A stretch of DNA of 64,000 nt from Pseudovibrio sp. Alg231-02 (GTDB lineage Bacteria; Pseudomonadota; Alphaproteobacteria; Rhizobiales; Stappiaceae): the NCBI RefSeq assembly GCF_900143565.1, contig NZ_FREX01000009.1:124001-188000 (forward strand), in the 5' to 3' direction. The stretch's first letter is position 1. Each line of letters opens with the position of its first letter. Positions 8,568-17,300 of the stretch are shown here, in pieces. The position numbers and the translations under genes are program-made. A model generated the notes under the pieces. It had not been told where the DNA came from. It did no database searches and was given only the letters and a program-made list of their open reading frames with translations.

Positions 8568-8793
8568 TCACACGGCCCTCGGTGCCTCTGCAACAAACAT
8601 CAGCACTTCATGGAGGGCGTGATGTCGTGATGCCTTTCGAACCTATCTTTCTCTGAATTTGCCCGAGCACGAGCGGTTAACGCTAACCGCAGCATTTCGG
8701 TTGCTTGAGCCAAACAACGACCTCCCACCATTGCTCAGGAACGGCGTCGTGATAGTATGTGCGCGCTGCATTTCCTGATCGTAGGGAGGCAAC

Positions 8794-9963
8794 ATGTCTG
8801 GCGCATCAAGACGGGACTTTTTCAAAGCTGCTGTGGCAGCAGGTATGGGCGGAGCGGTTGCGACACAAGCCTCTGCAGCTGAATACCCATCAGGGCCATT
8901 TTGGAACAACGTTCCTGAACCGGATTTGGCCAACACAGAACTTCCGAGGTTCAAGTTCGAACTGGAGAAGACCAAAGGGCGCGTTGATGGTGGCAGTTTC
9001 GGCAAAGAGGCGACTGTCGAGCAGTTCCCCATCTCGACAGGAATTGCCGGAGTCTCCATGCGGTTGGAGCCGGGCGTTGCCCGAGAGCTGCACTGGCACG
9101 CGACAGCAGCAGAATGGGCCTTCGTCATGGATGGCCGCTGCCGCACCACGGTTATCAATCCTAATGGCCAGTCTTCGACAGATGACTTTGACCCCGGCGA
9201 TGTCTGGTACTTTCCAAGAGGTCACGGACACTCAATCCAATGCATCGGAGATGAGCCCTGCCACTTCATCCTGATCTTCGACAACGGCTACTTCTCTGAG
9301 TTCGGCACGTTCAGCATCACCGATTGGCTGGGGAACACTCCGAAGAACATACTGGCAAAAAACCTCGACATGCCGGAAAGCGCGTTTGACAACTTCCCCA
9401 AATCAGAAGCCTACTTCGTGCACGGTGTCATCCCGCCAGAACAGCCAACGCTTCCGCATCAGGGCGAGTTCAACCCCACTCCGGAAGCGCACAAATACAG
9501 CCTGATGAAGCAGGAACCTAAGGTCACACGCAAGGGTGGACGGATATGGCGCGTCAGTCAGAATGAATTCCCCATTGCAACCACCATCACCGGCATTGTT
9601 CTGGAACTCGATCCAGGTGCGCTGAGAGAGCTGCATTGGCACCCCAACGCGGATGAATGGCAGTACGTGATGGACGGCAGCATCGACGTGACGATGTTTG
9701 GCGCAAAAGGTCGGTATGCCATCGAAACGCTGAATAAAGGCGATGTTGGCTACATCCCACAAGGCTATGGCCATTCTATTGAAAACACAGGTACGAAAAA
9801 GGCCCGCATCCTGATTGCCTTTAACACGGGGGAGTATCAGGCCATCGACTTGTCAGAATGGCTCGCCAGCAATCCGAATTACCTGCTGACAGCACACTTC
9901 AACCGGCAATCCAAGGCAGTCAGGCAGTTTCCAAAGCGAGATGTTTTCATCGCCACGAAGTAA
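8794..9963 (+). CDS. oxdC: Bicupin oxalate decarboxylase, Tat-exported
   Basis: Expected to convert oxalate to formate and CO2 using manganese. The N-terminus carries a twin-arginine signal (SRRDFFKAA, residues 5-13, followed by an Ala-rich stretch ending ASAAE). Two cupin domains each keep the four metal ligands: His100, His102, Glu107 and His146 in the first; His281, His283, Glu288 and His327 in the second. The lid loop that in Bacillus OxdC reads SENST is SEFGT here (168-172), so the lid glutamate is kept, which favours decarboxylase over oxidase. The length (389) is normal. Export to the periplasm is the unusual point. An AraC-type regulator follows 114 bases downstream. Confidence 0.9.
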   Translation: MSGASRRDFFKAAVAAGMGGAVATQASAAEYPSGPFWNNVPEPDLANTELPRFKFELEKTKGRVDGGSFGKEATVEQFPISTGIAGVSMRLEPGVARELHWHATAAEWAFVMDGRCRTTVINPNGQSSTDDFDPGDVWYFPRGHGHSIQCIGDEPCHFILIFDNGYFSEFGTFSITDWLGNTPKNILAKNLDMPESAFDNFPKSEAYFVHGVIPPEQPTLPHQGEFNPTPEAHKYSLMKQEPKVTRKGGRIWRVSQNEFPIATTITGIVLELDPGALRELHWHPNADEWQYVMDGSIDVTMFGAKGRYAIETLNKGDVGYIPQGYGHSIENTGTKKARILIAFNTGEYQAIDLSEWLASNPNYLLTAHFNRQSKAVRQFPKRDVFIATK

Positions 9964-10077
9964 CGATATGCGTATGATCAAAGAGGTGAGGCATTCGGAG
10001 TGAATCCGTTTGCTCCCTCGTTGATCTGATGGCAAATTGCCTGAAGCGGACCACCAAGCAAACAGGGGAGGGAATGT

Positions 10078-10749
10078 TTGCAGCACAATCACACATGCGC
10101 GTCCCTGCCTGAAACGCTTGCTCAGGTCTGGCATCATTCGGGTGAACTCGGTGTCTCTGGCCCAATCTTGCCGGATGGGTGCAGAGATCTGATCGTCACG
10201 GAAGTAGAAGGCAAACGCCCGTCGTGGCACGTATCAGAGCTGTTCGACGAGCCCCACCAGACAGAACGAATAACTGTTAAGCGCATGATCGGCTTTCGCC
10301 TGAAGCCGGGCACGCAGGTAAACGAACAAGACCTGATCAAAGCGCTGAGCGTGCTGGGCTCCTGGGATGAAGCCACCATCTGCAGATTGCTCGCAGACCA
10401 CACCCGCCTCAACACCAGAGTCTCCGAAGCGCTGGGTTGTATCGCGGAGGAGCAATTGTCCATTGCCGCCTCCGCTGGAGCGTTGGGGGTGACGCTCAAA
10501 ACCTTGCAGCGCACCTTGGCGCGCCACACCAGCCGCTCGCCTGTCTACTGGCGCCAGCTCGCCCGCATCCGCAAAACCGCGCGTGCGATTGAAACCGCAG
10601 AAGGTTGGGCTGATTTTGCCCTCGACAACGGCTTCTCCGACCAGGCGCATATGACCCGCGAATTTCAGCGCTGGTTCGGCACCTCGCCCATGCAATTCGC
10701 CGCAAATTCCGGCTTCAAACGACAGGCTCAGTCCATCGCCTTCGGATAA
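10078..10749 (+). CDS. AraC-type transcriptional regulator with DUF6597-like N-terminus
   Basis: 223 residues. The N-terminal domain contains GPILPDGCRDLIV, a signature of small-molecule-sensing domains of the DUF6597 kind. The C-terminal AraC helix-turn-helix pair is clear: LGVTLKTLQRTLARHTSRSP and LDNGFSDQAHMTREFQRWFG, ending TSPMQFA. The start is TTG at 10078 with GGGAGG six bases upstream; the nearby ATG at 10074 is out of frame. It lies between the oxalate decarboxylase gene and a convergent VOC gene 9 bases away. Regulators of this type are often paired with VOC proteins, but control of oxdC is also possible. Confidence 0.82.
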   Translation: MQHNHTCASLPETLAQVWHHSGELGVSGPILPDGCRDLIVTEVEGKRPSWHVSELFDEPHQTERITVKRMIGFRLKPGTQVNEQDLIKALSVLGSWDEATICRLLADHTRLNTRVSEALGCIAEEQLSIAASAGALGVTLKTLQRTLARHTSRSPVYWRQLARIRKTARAIETAEGWADFALDNGFSDQAHMTREFQRWFGTSPMQFAANSGFKRQAQSIAFG

Positions 10750-10758
10750 GCACCAGCC

Positions 10759-11148
10759 TCAGGCCGGGGCCGTCACTGGCGAGCAAATCTCAATCAGAAA
10801 GCCGTTCATGTCCTTGACGTAGGATGTCGTCTGCCCCCATGGCTCGTCTTTGACCTCCTGCACAAGCTCAGCACCGGCGGCCAATGCTTTTTCAAGGTTG
10901 CCAGCCACATCGTCAGTCTGGAATGCAATCTCAAAGCAGGGATTGCCTGCATCCGCCTGCGATGGGTTTTTGCCAAGGTTCTTCATCAACTCGAAGGAGG
11001 AGAAGGACAGCGTCGTCTCGCCAGTTTTCACCTCGCCATAATCCCCTCCCTCAGTAATCAGACCCGCCTCTACATCAAACGCCTTGCAATAAAAGTCGAT
11101 GGTCTCACGAGGGCTCTCAACGTACAGAATAACGTATTTCAAATGCAT
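10759..11148 (-). CDS. Glyoxalase/bleomycin-resistance (VOC) family protein
   Basis: A 129-residue single-domain VOC protein. The two beta-alpha-beta-beta-beta modules are visible: YVILYVESPRETIDFYCKAF at the start and FEIAFQTDDVAGNLEKALAA from about residue 72, ending YVKDMNGFLIEICSP. Such proteins bind a divalent metal and act as dioxygenases, isomerases or drug-sequestering proteins; the substrate cannot be inferred. A good ribosome site (AGGAGG) precedes the ATG. Its end is 9 bases from the end of the convergent AraC-type gene. Confidence 0.85.
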   Translation of the reverse strand: MHLKYVILYVESPRETIDFYCKAFDVEAGLITEGGDYGEVKTGETTLSFSSFELMKNLGKNPSQADAGNPCFEIAFQTDDVAGNLEKALAAGAELVQEVKDEPWGQTTSYVKDMNGFLIEICSPVTAPA

Positions 11149-11307
11149 GGATTTCCTCCTGTTTTCATGAGGATGACCCTAGTCAGGCACGGTGCCCACG
11201 TATTGAAAAAAAGCGACACTTTCATCGGCAGCACCCTGATCAATCTTGAATGCAAAGCAGAAGGAATCTGCTAGGCTCCCTCAGGTTCCTGCCAACGAGG
11301 CTGTCTT

Positions 11308-11496
11308 ATGCGCAATTTCCGCAAAGTCCTGTACGTGCTCATCACCTGCTTTATCAGCATCTACGGCGCCTACTTCGCCTACACATCGTTTTATGAAGGC
11401 ACGCTGTTCAACGTCATCGCGGGCCTGCTGATTTGCATGGTTGGCATCATAGGCCTCTACGGCACATTTAGCGGTAAAGTGCAGGATTCAGAGTAA
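11308..11496 (+). CDS. Small membrane protein, 62 residues
   Basis: Two hydrophobic segments (VLYVLITCFISIYGAYFA, residues 7-24, and LFNVIAGLLICMVGIIGLYG, about 33-52) with a basic N-terminus (MRNFRK) fit a two-pass inner-membrane protein. A GAGG lies about 9 bases before the ATG. The next gene begins 8 bases after its stop, so the two likely form an operon. No homologue recognised. Confidence 0.6.
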   Translation: MRNFRKVLYVLITCFISIYGAYFAYTSFYEGTLFNVIAGLLICMVGIIGLYGTFSGKVQDSE

Positions 11497-11504
11497 GGGG
11501 AGGG

Positions 11505-11966
11505 ATGATGCACGACTTATCAAAATACAAGGCAAAATCAGGAAGTTTCGAGCCAGTCTGGACAATCGAAATCCAAACGCTGGAGGAGGACACTGACCGC
11601 ATATTAGACGCCGTCATGCAAGTGCACCCGCTCAGCTTTGGGCGCTACCAGCGCAACGCCAGTATTTCGGCGGTTGGCAAGGAAACAGCACAGCCCGAAC
11701 CAAACTCAACCACCACAACCCACATTGAGGGCTTTCAGGCTGGCATGACAGAGACCTACCCCATGGTAGAGCTCAAAATCTCCATCGAACGCGACCCGAA
11801 AGTGCTCGAAAAAGTCATGGACGCCATAATCTACGCTCACCACTACGAAGAACCCGTCATCTTCCTGCGCGAAGACTGGGCCAGCCGCGCCGCCTACAAC
11901 CCCAACAGCACCAACCCAAACCGCTGGTGGAACAACGGCAAAGGCATGCCGGAAAAGGTGGGGTAA
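11505..11966 (+). CDS. Hypothetical protein with NIF3/YqfO-like insert-domain motif
   Basis: 153 residues, cytoplasmic, function unknown. The stretch VMDAIIYAHHYEEPVIFLRE (about residues 106-125) strongly recalls the conserved HPYEEP block of the YqfO/CutA-like alpha-beta domain found in NIF3-type proteins, and the preceding two halves (WTIEIQTLEEDTDRILDAVM, then VELKISIERDPKVLEKVMDA) look like two repeats of a ferredoxin-like fold. A metal- or small-molecule-binding role is therefore plausible. The C-terminus is Asn- and Trp-rich. Start at 11505 with GGGGAGGG upstream; ATG at 11508 equally possible. Probably co-transcribed with the small membrane protein upstream. Confidence 0.65.
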   Translation: MMHDLSKYKAKSGSFEPVWTIEIQTLEEDTDRILDAVMQVHPLSFGRYQRNASISAVGKETAQPEPNSTTTTHIEGFQAGMTETYPMVELKISIERDPKVLEKVMDAIIYAHHYEEPVIFLREDWASRAAYNPNSTNPNRWWNNGKGMPEKVG

Positions 11967-12416
11967 CTGGGGAAGCCTACTTTGGAACGCATCCACCACA
12001 CAGAAGTGATTGTTGGAACGACCTCTGGGTAGCGAGAGAATAAATTGTGCGGGAAATGCAGTTCGGACTTGATGCTAAGAGAGATGAGCCTAAGCTTTTT
12101 TAGTGAGCCTGACGTCTTCCATATATGGCTGCGGTAACTGTGCGGAGGTTAGAGACCATACAGATTGCCTGACATGGGTGTCAGCTCCTGTTCCGACTTC
12201 TTGTCAATGGGTTTGCTCCTTACATTTCAGGGCGGCATAACCCTCATGGGCACCAGAGCCCAGAGAAGCATGAAACAGCCAAATAGCTTAGGAAGGTGCC
12301 CACTTTCACTGTCTCATATAACCTTGATGACAGGTTTGCACTGAGCAGTAGAGCACCCAAGCAAGCACTCAATGTGGTCCTCTGTATGAAACACCAATAA
12401 TTGGAGGTGTTTGAAA
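11967..12416. other. 450-base intergenic region, no gene seen
   Basis: No open frame of plausible coding character, tRNA, repeat or clear promoter was found on either strand. The composition is mixed and it may hold decayed coding sequence. It separates the NIF3-like gene from the flavin-fold gene. Confidence 0.4.
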
Positions 12417-12878
12417 ATGAGTAAGTACGACGATACGATCAAACTTATTGAAACACGTTGCGGAAACAACAAAGAAGTGGTTATTGCCCTCGCGACAATA
12501 TCCTTATCTGAGAAGGAAGCCGGTAAACCCCGCCCTTCAACCCGCATGGTTTGCGCCTATTATGAAAGTGGTACGTTTTATGTGTCCACTGACGCAAGAA
12601 AAAATAAGACCTTACAGATAGAGCAGAACAGCGAAGTTTCTGTTTGCGGTATGGAAGGCTTTTCTTTCCAGGGAACAGCTGAAAATCTCGGCTGGGTGAA
12701 AGCTGAAAAGAACTCAGAAATTAGAGCGAAGTTCAAAGATATCTTCAATTGGTTTGATGAAGAAGGCGATGAGGATAACCCCAACTCAATCGTTCTGCGC
12801 ATTACCCTTTCAGAAGGTACGATCCTTGATGGTCAACAGGCCTATGGCATCGATCTGGTCAATAAGGTCGTCCATTAA
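12417..12878 (+). CDS. Pyridoxamine 5'-phosphate oxidase-fold protein
   Basis: A 153-residue split-barrel flavin-binding-fold protein of the kind related to general stress protein 26 and PNPOx. Features: VVIALATISLSEKEAGKPRP, where many members contact FMN, then STRMVCAYYESGTFYVST, KNKTLQIEQNSEVSVCGMEG and a C-terminal LDGQQAYGIDLVNK. The enzyme activity cannot be inferred; FMN-, F420- or heme-binding members exist. The ATG at 12417 is chosen over a TTG two codons earlier because GGAGG is well placed for it. It stands alone and is followed by a good terminator. Confidence 0.8.
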   Translation: MSKYDDTIKLIETRCGNNKEVVIALATISLSEKEAGKPRPSTRMVCAYYESGTFYVSTDARKNKTLQIEQNSEVSVCGMEGFSFQGTAENLGWVKAEKNSEIRAKFKDIFNWFDEEGDEDNPNSIVLRITLSEGTILDGQQAYGIDLVNKVVH

Positions 12879-12939
12879 AGGCTATCCATTGGGGAGCCCA
12901 GAACAAGCTTTGGCTTTGATTTAACAAGCATAGAGAGCG

Positions 12940-12960
12940 AGCAGAGGTAGTACCTCTGCT
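12940..12960. promoter_or_regulatory. 21-bp near-perfect dyad
   Basis: AGCAGAGGTA (12940-12949), one central base, then TACCTCTGCT. The arms are exactly complementary. The spacing is too tight for a normal RNA hairpin loop, so either a shorter-stem hairpin or a protein-binding site. It lies between the flavin-fold gene and its terminator. Confidence 0.35.
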
Positions 12961-12966
12961 GAACTT

Positions 12967-12998
12967 GCCTGAGAGGCAATGCGCTTCTCAGGCTTTTT
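12967..12998 (+). terminator. Rho-independent terminator
   Basis: Stem GCCTGAGA (12967-12974) and TCTCAGGC (12986-12993) followed directly by TTTTT. It ends the flavin-fold gene. Confidence 0.85.
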
Positions 12999-13002
12999 CA
13001 GT

Positions 13003-13092
13003 GTATCTCCGAAAAGTGGAAACCGGTTTTCGGATAAAGATACGCAAGCACAACAGCTAAAGCAGTTCAGCTTAAATGCGAACTGCTTTAGC
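13003..13092. repeat. Two-hairpin intergenic repeat, copy 1
   Basis: Two dyads in series. The first runs from GTATCT (13003) to AGATAC (13043) with an inner CCGAAAA...TTTTCGG stem. The second is a perfect 12-bp inverted repeat, 13056-13067 with 13081-13092 (GCTAAAGCAGTT and complement). A second copy with the same architecture is at 60807-60906. Similar 'CCGAAAA..CCGGTTTTCGG' mosaic elements are common in rhizobial genomes. It lies 11 bases beyond the stop codon of the first lipoprotein gene. Confidence 0.8.
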
Positions 13093-13102
13093 TAAGGTCT
13101 GC

Positions 13103-13558
13103 TTAAAACTGAACCGGCACAGTCTCGCCGGTAGAAATCTTACACTCGCCAACGCCGCCATCTGAAAAGCCAGAGCTTGGGTTGCTCAGAGTAATCTGGC
13201 ACTGCATGGAGCGAGCAGCGCTGAACAGCACGCCTTTGGCTCTTGAATTGTACGTGGTGGAAGAGCTGGAGGAGAAGAAATCATCGTCGTCATCGTCATA
13301 GAAGAACCCGTCTTCGACGCTCTCGGTCTGCTTTTTCTCAGTCACCAGCTTGCCGGTGAAAAACTCGCCGCTGGAAAGAGTAGCCACAGCGGAGGCCGCG
13401 CCATCATCGAGGAATTCTTCCGTCACCTGAAAAGTCACGCTCTGGGAGTTCTTGCCGTCTTTGCTGACAACACGTCCCTGTCCGGTTGTGGTGGACTGAC
13501 AACCCGCCAGAACTGCAACAGCAGCAACGCACACACCCACCTTGAAAATAGTCTTCAT
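13103..13558 (-). CDS. Small lipoprotein with acidic/serine-rich insert (paralogue A)
   Basis: A 151-residue protein with a clear lipoprotein signal: MKTIFKVGVCVAAVAV then lipobox LAGC, so Cys20 would be lipidated. The mature part has a Gly/Ser-poor start, a TGKLVTEKKQT block, a run of seven aspartates among eight residues (DDDDDDD-like, about 87-95) followed by five serines, and a conserved C-terminus KGVLFSAARSMQCQITLSNP then SSGFSDGGVGECKISTGE. The C-terminal half has two cysteines that could pair. It is a tandem paralogue of the next gene upstream. Likely attached to the outer or inner membrane, periplasmic side; function unknown. Confidence 0.8.
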   Translation of the reverse strand: MKTIFKVGVCVAAVAVLAGCQSTTTGQGRVVSKDGKNSQSVTFQVTEEFLDDGAASAVATLSSGEFFTGKLVTEKKQTESVEDGFFYDDDDDDFFSSSSSTTYNSRAKGVLFSAARSMQCQITLSNPSSGFSDGGVGECKISTGETVPVQF

Positions 13559-13642
13559 TGTAATTCACCAATCCCGAAAAGTTAAATGTCGGTTTTGGCT
13601 GTCTGGAAGTCGTTTCAAATAACGCAGTCACCACAGCCAAAA

Positions 13643-13670
13643 GCCCCTGAACCGGCTGTAGGTCAGGGGC
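13643..13670 (-). terminator. Terminator after lipoprotein paralogue B
   Basis: Stem GCCCCTGA..CC (13643-13653) with GGTCAGGGGC (13661-13670), one bulged base; on the minus strand it is followed by TTTT. It separates the two tandem lipoprotein genes into different transcription units. Confidence 0.75.
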
Positions 13671-13719
13671 AACTTGGTCGGCAATCACAAAAAGCACAGT
13701 GTGAGAAAAATTTCGCTCT

Positions 13720-14196
13720 CTAAAACTCGACTGGGAACGACCCACCAGTAGAGAGCTTACACTGCCCAACACCACCATCAGAGAAACCATCAGCCGGATT
13801 GGAAAGCGTTACAACACAGCGCATGCTCCGCTTTGCGCTGAACAAAACACCGCGGGCATAAGGGCTGTATGTGGTTGAGAAGGTGGAGACAAAGAACGGC
13901 CCGTCGTCAAAGCCGTCAAAATCATCGAAGTCGTCGAAATCATCAAACCCATCATCGAAGTCGCTTTCTCCAATGTTGGTGGTCTGGCTCTTCGCAGTAA
14001 CGAGCTTACCGGTAAACACCTCGCCATCTGGCAATGTGGCCGTTGTCGCTGCTCCGCCACTGCCAAAGAAGTTCTCGGTCACTTCAAAGTTAACCGCTTT
14101 ACCGCCTAGACGACCTTGCCCGGGCGTTGTTGTCTGGCAACCCGCCAAACCAGCAATGGCGACCAGGCACAAACCTGTCGTGAAAAAGCGTCTCAT
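13720..14196 (-). CDS. Small lipoprotein with Asp/Phe repeat (paralogue B)
   Basis: 158 residues from the ATG at 14196; the frame is open further upstream but only this start gives a proper signal peptide, MRRFFTTGLCLVAIAG then LAGC (Cys20). Compared with paralogue A it keeps VNFEVTENFF, GEVFTGKLVTAKSQT and the C-terminal ARGVLFSAKRSMRCVVTLSNP/GFSDGGVGQCKLSTGG. Between them sits a tandem repeat of Asp, Phe and Gly (GFDDFDDFDDFDGFDD, about 84-100) where paralogue A has Asp and Ser runs. The two probably arose by duplication and the acidic linker has since changed freely. Function unknown; the acidic stretch could bind calcium. Confidence 0.8.
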   Translation of the reverse strand: MRRFFTTGLCLVAIAGLAGCQTTTPGQGRLGGKAVNFEVTENFFGSGGAATTATLPDGEVFTGKLVTAKSQTTNIGESDFDDGFDDFDDFDDFDGFDDGPFFVSTFSTTYSPYARGVLFSAKRSMRCVVTLSNPADGFSDGGVGQCKLSTGGSFPVEF

Positions 14197-14323
14197 TCTG
14201 CGTTCCAATCCCGAATTAAAATGCAAACAACTCGGGGCAGAATTACAGAAAAATGTTGCCAAACGTATTCAAACACCGCTTGCAACAAATGTTGAAACGC
14301 CAGCGAAAATGTACACTGGCAGA

Positions 14324-17300
14324 CTACTTTTTCTTGCCGTGGCGCACAGCTCCACGACGCTTGAAAATGGCTTTACGTTTCTTGATTGTCTGCTGCTTCA
14401 GCTTCCGCTCCATATTGGCGATAATGGTGTTAAGGAAGCCAAATTGCACCTCTGCTTCCATAACCCTGCCTTTGCTCAGGAAACTCTCAATCTTGTAAGC
14501 TGCCTCACTGGCTGTTTCGTTGTTGTCTATAAAGAGGGCCAGATCGTCATCATCCTGAATAGCACTGCGTTGGCCGAAAAGTTTGTTGACGGTATCAGTC
14601 AGTTCCTCAACTTTCGCCAGATAACTCTCAATTTTCGCAGCAGTACGTTGCCCACGTTCAAACGCAATTCGCACGCTCTCCATAGCAATCTGGGCATTCT
14701 CAAGAGCATCCCTGGCTTCATCTATCCGAGCGAGATCTTCTGCCTTGCTGAGATAAGCTTCGGCATTCTTGACCATGCTCTCAAATTTAGCGAGCTCCTC
14801 GGAGTTCTTAAAGAGGTCCTTGCTTCTGTCATAGGACTTGAGTTCGCGATAGATTTGCTCAATGCCAATCTTAACATCTTCCTTGGCATCAAGATCCGGT
14901 GTCTGGTCTTTGCTTTCTTCTTCAACAGCTGGCGCAGGAGCCTGCTGCAACATCTCTTGTAAGATCGATGCGCATTCATTGAACTTGTCGAACTGCTTCT
15001 CCGCCTCCTTCCCTTCATCTATTTTTAGATGATCCAGCATGATCTGGATGCAAACCAATGCCCTTGCGTGATGTATCGCAAAGCGCTCAAGAAGAGCCTC
15101 ATTTCCGTCAAAGCGATACTGATCGGCATACAGCTTTGACAATAAGGATTGCCTGTCACCGACTTCTAGGATCATTTCAGAGCGCAGATTATCTCGGTCG
15201 ATGCGTGTTGCTTCATAGGCTTCCTCAAAAGCTCTCCGGTCATCCTCAATCTTGTCCATCATGGTTTTGGCAAAGTCGACGAGTTGATCTTTGATCGCTT
15301 TGCGAAGATTAGTCAGCGTTTCCTGAGAGGTTTTGTAAGAGCTATCAAATGAAGTCAGGTCGATGTTCCAGGCATCAAACTCAGCGCGTTTTTGATGAAT
15401 TCCGGCAATAATGTTCTCATAGTATGCCGCACCTTCAGACAAACCATTCAACAATGAGCTCAGGATTTGTCGGCTGTTGTCCTGTATCTTCTGCAGGATG
15501 ATCAGATCTTTCTTTGCTTCAGAAAGAGATGCACGTGCGCTTTCCAGATCATCTCCGGCAAGTGCCGTACTGCCTTCTTCATGATGTTGCATTGCGTCAG
15601 CATAGGCAGCTTCCAGATCAGTCACATACTCATCAACACAATGCGGTCGTGCTTGACTGAAAATCGTATTGATAGCGGCGCGGGTCTGATCAAATTGCTG
15701 CACCAGCTCAGCCTGCTCCGCACTATGAGGATCAAGAGGTGCCTGTTGCTGCGCTGGGTTCGGTGCGGGTTCAGCTTTTCTTTTCTTTTTCTTCCGCGGT
15801 GCCTGCGTAACGCAGCGTTCCAGATTTGCCAGAGCGACCTTGAGATTGCTCAAAATGGCCCGTGCATCCCTCACTTTACCTTCTGCAATCAGCCCTTCCA
15901 CCTGAAAGGCGAAATCATTGGCAATGCTGTTGTAGCTCAGGAAGTCGTTTTTATGGTCAGGATCTTGTAGAGCGATCCCTTGCTCATACACAGCGTTGAT
16001 CCGGTCTTTCGCAGCTTCGGCATCTGCAAGATAACCCTCAACTTTTGCAGCAGTATTCGCGCCGCGCTCATAGGCAATTTCCATGGAATCGAGCGTAATA
16101 CGAGCATTGTCGAGCGCGTCCTCTGAGGCCTCAAACCTCTTCCGTTCCATAAGGACCGATGCTTGCTCGGCAAAGCCTGCGGCCTTGTCATGCAGGTTGG
16201 TGTAGATCAATCGCTCTTCATTGTCTCTGAAGACACTGCCCATACTGTCATAATCTTCAAGTTCCACATTGATAAGTGCAATTGCCTTTTGCAGCATCTC
16301 CCGGGCTTCAGCTTCAGTCGCAGCAGTGTTGACCTGCGGCATCCACTGCAAGCTACGGGTTTCTTTCTCCAGTTTTTTCAATCCATTGCGTGAGTTTCCA
16401 ATAGCCTGATCAGCTTCCTCAACCCGCTGGCCACCCACGCAGGCCTCTGCGTAATCAATAAGTGCAGTCACTTCACCGCAAAGGGCATCAAAGCGCACCA
16501 ACTGCTTGCCACCAAACTTCTCGTCAGCCTGCGCGTATCTCTCAAAATCTTTGCGCGTGTCTGCCAGTGGTTCGAGTGTTCTGCGAAGATCCTCGATTTG
16601 CTGAGTTTGAATCTGAAGCATTGATTCCGCTTCAGTTATGTAGTCCCGCATGTCAGCCGCACAGTCACGAATGTCCATGATGCTCTCTTGAGCAAGACGG
16701 ACACTCTTGGCCAGGAGATCGGTACGCGCGCTTAGGATCGCCGTACGGGCAGATTGATAAGCTGCCTCGAAAGAGGGGAAGTTGACACCGTGGTTCTTTA
16801 CAATATCCCGTTGACCGTTAAGTCCCTCGACAGTGCTTTCCTGAGCGGTGACTTCACCTGAAAGTCTCTTGAGTTCCTCCTCATCGAAACCTTCCGGTGG
16901 AGTGATCTCGATCTCTGAAGTTCCAACAACTGCCTGCAACAACACCTGCTGCATCTGCGAAATGAGCTTTTCCGTTTCCTCCAGTGCGTTCTCACAGTCT
17001 ATGCCGCGGTTGCTGAGGACAGCATCGTTTGCTTTCTTTGCTGCAGCCGCTGCTTCACCATAGACCTTATCAAAGGTATTTTGCTGCTGCGGGCTATTAT
17101 CCAATGTGACGCGCTGACCAGCCAGATCTCGAATTTCTCGCTGAGCGATCGACACCTTCAGCAAAAGCGCGGTACCAGCAGCATCCGCGTAACGTTTCGC
17201 GCTGTCCATCGCATCTTTCAGAACAGTGTATCTCTCTTTTGCAACTGAAAGAGTCCTGTCGACCTCTGACACCACATAACCGGAGATCGCTCTGTTCATT

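Noticed and set aside
13871-14962. 363-codon plus-strand frame
   Set aside because: Lies antisense to lipoprotein paralogue B and the coiled-coil gene; its Lys/Ser-rich opening is the complement of the Asp/Phe repeat.
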